Source of the DNA: Trichobilharzia regenti
Lineage: Eukaryota; Platyhelminthes; Trematoda; Strigeidida; Schistosomatidae
DNA length: 64,000 bases
Reading direction: 5' to 3'
NCBI GenBank assembly: GCA_944472135.2
Contig: OX235270.1
Coordinates: 131,731,632 to 131,795,631, forward strand
Part shown: positions 61,357 to 64,000 of the stretch, piece by piece
How the letters are laid out: every line of letters begins with the position of its first letter
Numbering within the stretch: position 1 is the first letter of the stretch
Translations under genes and position numbers: made by a program
Notes under the pieces: model-generated
Told to the model about the DNA's origin: nothing
What the model saw: the letters and a program-made list of their open reading frames with translations, nothing else
Database searches by the model: none

Positions 61357-62541
61357 TTGCTAATTAATGCACGTTCCTTAATCAATAAGATATCTGAACT
61401 AAGGACATTATTATTAGTCGCCAAGCCTACTGTAGCTCTGATTACTGAGTCATGGTGCTCATCCTCTGTACTTGATGTGCATATAGGTATCGATGATTAC
61501 ACTGTACACCGTGCAAACAGAGATTGCAAGCGTGGTGGAGGATGTCTCATATATATACATAGCTCATTTGTAGTCAGTAAGGTGGAAGATGAAACAATGA
61601 ATAATGTACCTGACTCACTCTGGGTTGTCTTACATGGAGATAAGTACAAACTTCTCATAGGCTGTGTTTATCGAGCACCAAGCTCAACAAAAGAAACTGA
61701 TGCGTTATTAGCTAAATCGTTTGCACATGCATCCTCGTTTAGTGCTAATTACAAAATAATTGCAGGGGACTTCAATCTTCCAGAAGTCAATTGGCTAACT
61801 AGTTCCGGCCCCCAACGCTTCGACGAATTACTTGCCACTATAGACTGTTATGGATGGCAACAACACGTCCAGACACCTACTCGTGGTGACAACATGTTGG
61901 ACCTTGTTTTTTGTCATGACACAATCCCAGTATCCACGTATGTTGGTAATCGATTTTCCAGTAGTGACCATAGAATGGTACTCTGCTCTCTGCCTTTCTC
62001 ACCACTAAATACAGGAAACAAACAAGACTCAGGAAGCACAATATGTCGTAGTTACAAATATACAGACTGGGGATTAGTCCAAGAACTTATTCGACTCTGT
62101 CAATGGGATGACTATTTTACCACTGACTCCCTGGAGGCCTTAGTAACCCTGTTTTACAGGAATGTTACCCTTTGTCTAGATACAGTTGCTCCAAAGAAAA
62201 TAGTGAAATTAAGTAGACACCGAACTGAATATATTCCAAGGGCACACCGTAATAAGTTAAGGAAACTGAAGAAACAGTACTATTCCACTAAGGACATATC
62301 ACTATTGCTCTCAATCCACGAGTCTCTTGAATCTATCAAGCGCCTACGCTCTCAAAAGGACCTCGACGAAGAGTTAACGGCACTTGAAAGTACCTCCAAA
62401 GTTTATAACTTAACGGCACTTCTTAAAAAACGAATGCAGTCGGCGAGGGAAATCCCATACTTACTTCACGACAAAGTAATCTACAATGAACCTGCCACTA
62501 TCTGTGAACTTTCAGTGATTGGTTTGCAAACTTTAGTTTAG
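61357..62541 (+). CDS. LINE ORF2, endonuclease part (third copy)
   Basis: 394 codons, residue-for-residue the same as the left copy as far as I can see: ITESW, GDFNLPEVNW, SSDHRMV. It shares the same one-base loss at its end (ELSVIGLQTLV). No ATG precedes the domain in frame for a long way; the frame stays open upstream into the end of ORF1. Confidence 0.87.
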   Translation: MLINARSLINKISELRTLLLVAKPTVALITESWCSSSVLDVHIGIDDYTVHRANRDCKRGGGCLIYIHSSFVVSKVEDETMNNVPDSLWVVLHGDKYKLLIGCVYRAPSSTKETDALLAKSFAHASSFSANYKIIAGDFNLPEVNWLTSSGPQRFDELLATIDCYGWQQHVQTPTRGDNMLDLVFCHDTIPVSTYVGNRFSSSDHRMVLCSLPFSPLNTGNKQDSGSTICRSYKYTDWGLVQELIRLCQWDDYFTTDSLEALVTLFYRNVTLCLDTVAPKKIVKLSRHRTEYIPRAHRNKLRKLKKQYYSTKDISLLLSIHESLESIKRLRSQKDLDEELTALESTSKVYNLTALLKKRMQSAREIPYLLHDKVIYNEPATICELSVIGLQTLV

Positions 62542-62549
62542 AAACACAT

Positions 62550-63815
62550 ATGCCTGGTGAAACCGCTCCCCTTACTATCTCTTCCCTTGAAAGCATTGTG
62601 TTCACTAATCAGTTAATAGTACAAGCAATTAAAAGCCTTAAACCTTCCACTAGTACGGGACCGGATGGCCTCGCTTCGATAATTTTCAAAAACAGTGGGT
62701 GTGATATACCCTTGTTACTTCTTAAATTCTTCTCAATATCTATGGACACTGGCACTTACCCTAGTGAGTGGAAAACTAGCTTCATAATTCCACATTACAA
62801 ATCTGGTGATAGGGCAAACGTCCGCAATTACAGACCCATAAATATAACCCCAGTTATCTCACGAATCATGGAGAAAGTTGTAAAAGATCAATTGTCAGAC
62901 TACCTAATTAGGGAAGATCTTGTTACAAGGTCTCAACACGGATTTCTCAAAAATAGATCCTGCGTTACTTGCCACTTCGACTTTTTCAACTGCATCACTA
63001 GTAGTCGCGAAGCACGTAAGCTAGTCGTTGTTCTCTACTTCGATATATCTAGGGCATTTGACATGGTATCTCACAGTATTCTCTTTGAGAAGCTGTACTC
63101 TTGTGGAATTCGCAACCCATTACTGAACTGGTTAAAATCATTTCTAAGCAACAGGGTACAAATAACCAAAGTTGGATCTGTATTGTCTCATCCTAGGCAG
63201 ATCTCAAGTGGGGTCGTGCAAGGTAGTGTCCTAGGTCCACTTTTATTCACAGTCTACATTAACAGCATTTGCAAGTGCTTCACCTTAGGCAAACCATTCC
63301 TATATGCTGACGACCTCAAAGTCGTCTACTCCTGCTACACTCATGAATTAAGCGATATGGTTACTAAAATACATCTTGAACTAAGTAGCCTTGCAACGTG
63401 GTGTGCTGAATCCTGTCTAAATTTTAACATTGACAAATGCGGCTGGATTTGTATCGGCAACAGTAACCTTGATCTAACTCTTGAAATAAATGGGCGAAAA
63501 CTAGCTAAGCTCAACTCAGTCGTAGATCTCGGTATTAGATACTCTAGTAACCTAACGTTCGCTGAACAGACTGATTATGCCAGACGTAAAACGCGAAGGC
63601 TGATAGGATGCATAACACGCAATTTCTTTTGTTGTGAAACTAGGGTTTTATTATACAAAGTATGTGTCCGACCTATCTTAGAATACTGCCCGTTTATTCT
63701 TAGCGGACTAAGACAAAATGACAAGCTTAAATTAGAGGGAGTGCAACGGCAGTTTACCTCAAGAACTCTTGGTTTAGAAAGTGGTCTGGAATACCATGAG
63801 CGATGCGAAGACTAA
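62550..63815 (+). CDS. LINE ORF2, reverse transcriptase part (third copy), truncated
   Basis: 421 codons with the same motif series as 46091-47647 (STGPDG, HYKSGDRANVRNYRP, YFDISRAFD, GSVLGPLLF, YADDLKVVY). A one-base loss near 63806 (GCGAAGAC against GTGACAGAC) ends the frame early at YHERCED. The remaining thumb region continues in another frame to the window end. Confidence 0.88.
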   Translation: MPGETAPLTISSLESIVFTNQLIVQAIKSLKPSTSTGPDGLASIIFKNSGCDIPLLLLKFFSISMDTGTYPSEWKTSFIIPHYKSGDRANVRNYRPINITPVISRIMEKVVKDQLSDYLIREDLVTRSQHGFLKNRSCVTCHFDFFNCITSSREARKLVVVLYFDISRAFDMVSHSILFEKLYSCGIRNPLLNWLKSFLSNRVQITKVGSVLSHPRQISSGVVQGSVLGPLLFTVYINSICKCFTLGKPFLYADDLKVVYSCYTHELSDMVTKIHLELSSLATWCAESCLNFNIDKCGWICIGNSNLDLTLEINGRKLAKLNSVVDLGIRYSSNLTFAEQTDYARRKTRRLIGCITRNFFCCETRVLLYKVCVRPILEYCPFILSGLRQNDKLKLEGVQRQFTSRTLGLESGLEYHERCED

Positions 63816-64000
63816 GATTAGAACCCCTCTGGAAAAGACGCCTTAAGCTAAACCTTATCTTTTACTATAAGCTAACTAATCTTCTCTTGCATTCCTCCGA
63901 GCCAATAACTAAACCTACCGCTGTCATCAGTTACAATCTTAGAAATCATCACAACCTAGCTGCTATGGAGCACTGTCAGACTTACGTGCGGTACAACTTC

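Larger units (their letters stand above)
59712..64000 (+). mobile_element. CR1-like LINE, 5'-complete, running off the window
   Basis: Begins inside BEL gag at 59712 with a 90-bp 5' UTR, then ORF1 (59802-61286) and ORF2 (from about 61270), continuing past 64000. The only copy here with a complete 5' end. Insertion into gag of the right arm means it landed after, or during formation of, the inverted repeat. Confidence 0.9.

Overview
The window looks like A+T-rich nuclear DNA of a flatworm, most likely a schistosome-type digenean. The grounds are a spliced Polycomb methyltransferase gene with long repeat-filled introns, Penelope-like elements, SR2-like RTE LINEs, a pido/SR1-like (CR1-type) LINE, Gypsy and BEL/Pao LTR elements, and tRNA-derived SINEs carrying a hammerhead ribozyme of the kind known from schistosome Sm-alpha repeats. 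No species is assigned. There is no operon, CRISPR array, rRNA or ordinary tRNA gene.

The one host gene I recognise is an E(z)/EZH2 homologue on the minus strand, 12016-35519. Ten coding exons can be joined by hand with consistent phases and consensus splice sites, giving about 1020 residues: EED-binding N-terminus, SANT-like region, CXC cysteine region and SET domain. Its nine introns hold fragments of two Penelope-like families (A and B), two RTE LINE families, another LINE 3' end, and SINEs.

Positions 1-645 are a near-perfect inverted copy of the last EZH2 exon plus its 3' flank (11587-12231). The 11 kb between the arms contains a decayed SR2-like LINE, a Penelope fragment split by a solo Gypsy LTR, a second Penelope fragment with 162-bp terminal inverted repeats, and SINE and LINE debris.

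Upstream of EZH2, 36-64 kb is almost entirely mobile DNA. It is dominated by a large inverted repeat with arms 41361-47633 and 48944-59711 and a loop of about 1.3 kb. Each arm carries a BEL/Pao-type gag reading frame (split by a hammerhead SINE), a rearranged LTR cluster and a CR1-like LINE. The right arm is further split by a Gypsy element (51699-56186) with 323-bp LTRs, a 4-bp target duplication and one intact gag-pol frame. A third LINE copy with an intact ORF1 starts at 59712 inside the right-arm gag and runs off the end of the window. The left gag lies in an element with 359-bp LTRs and no visible pol, so it appears to be gag-only.
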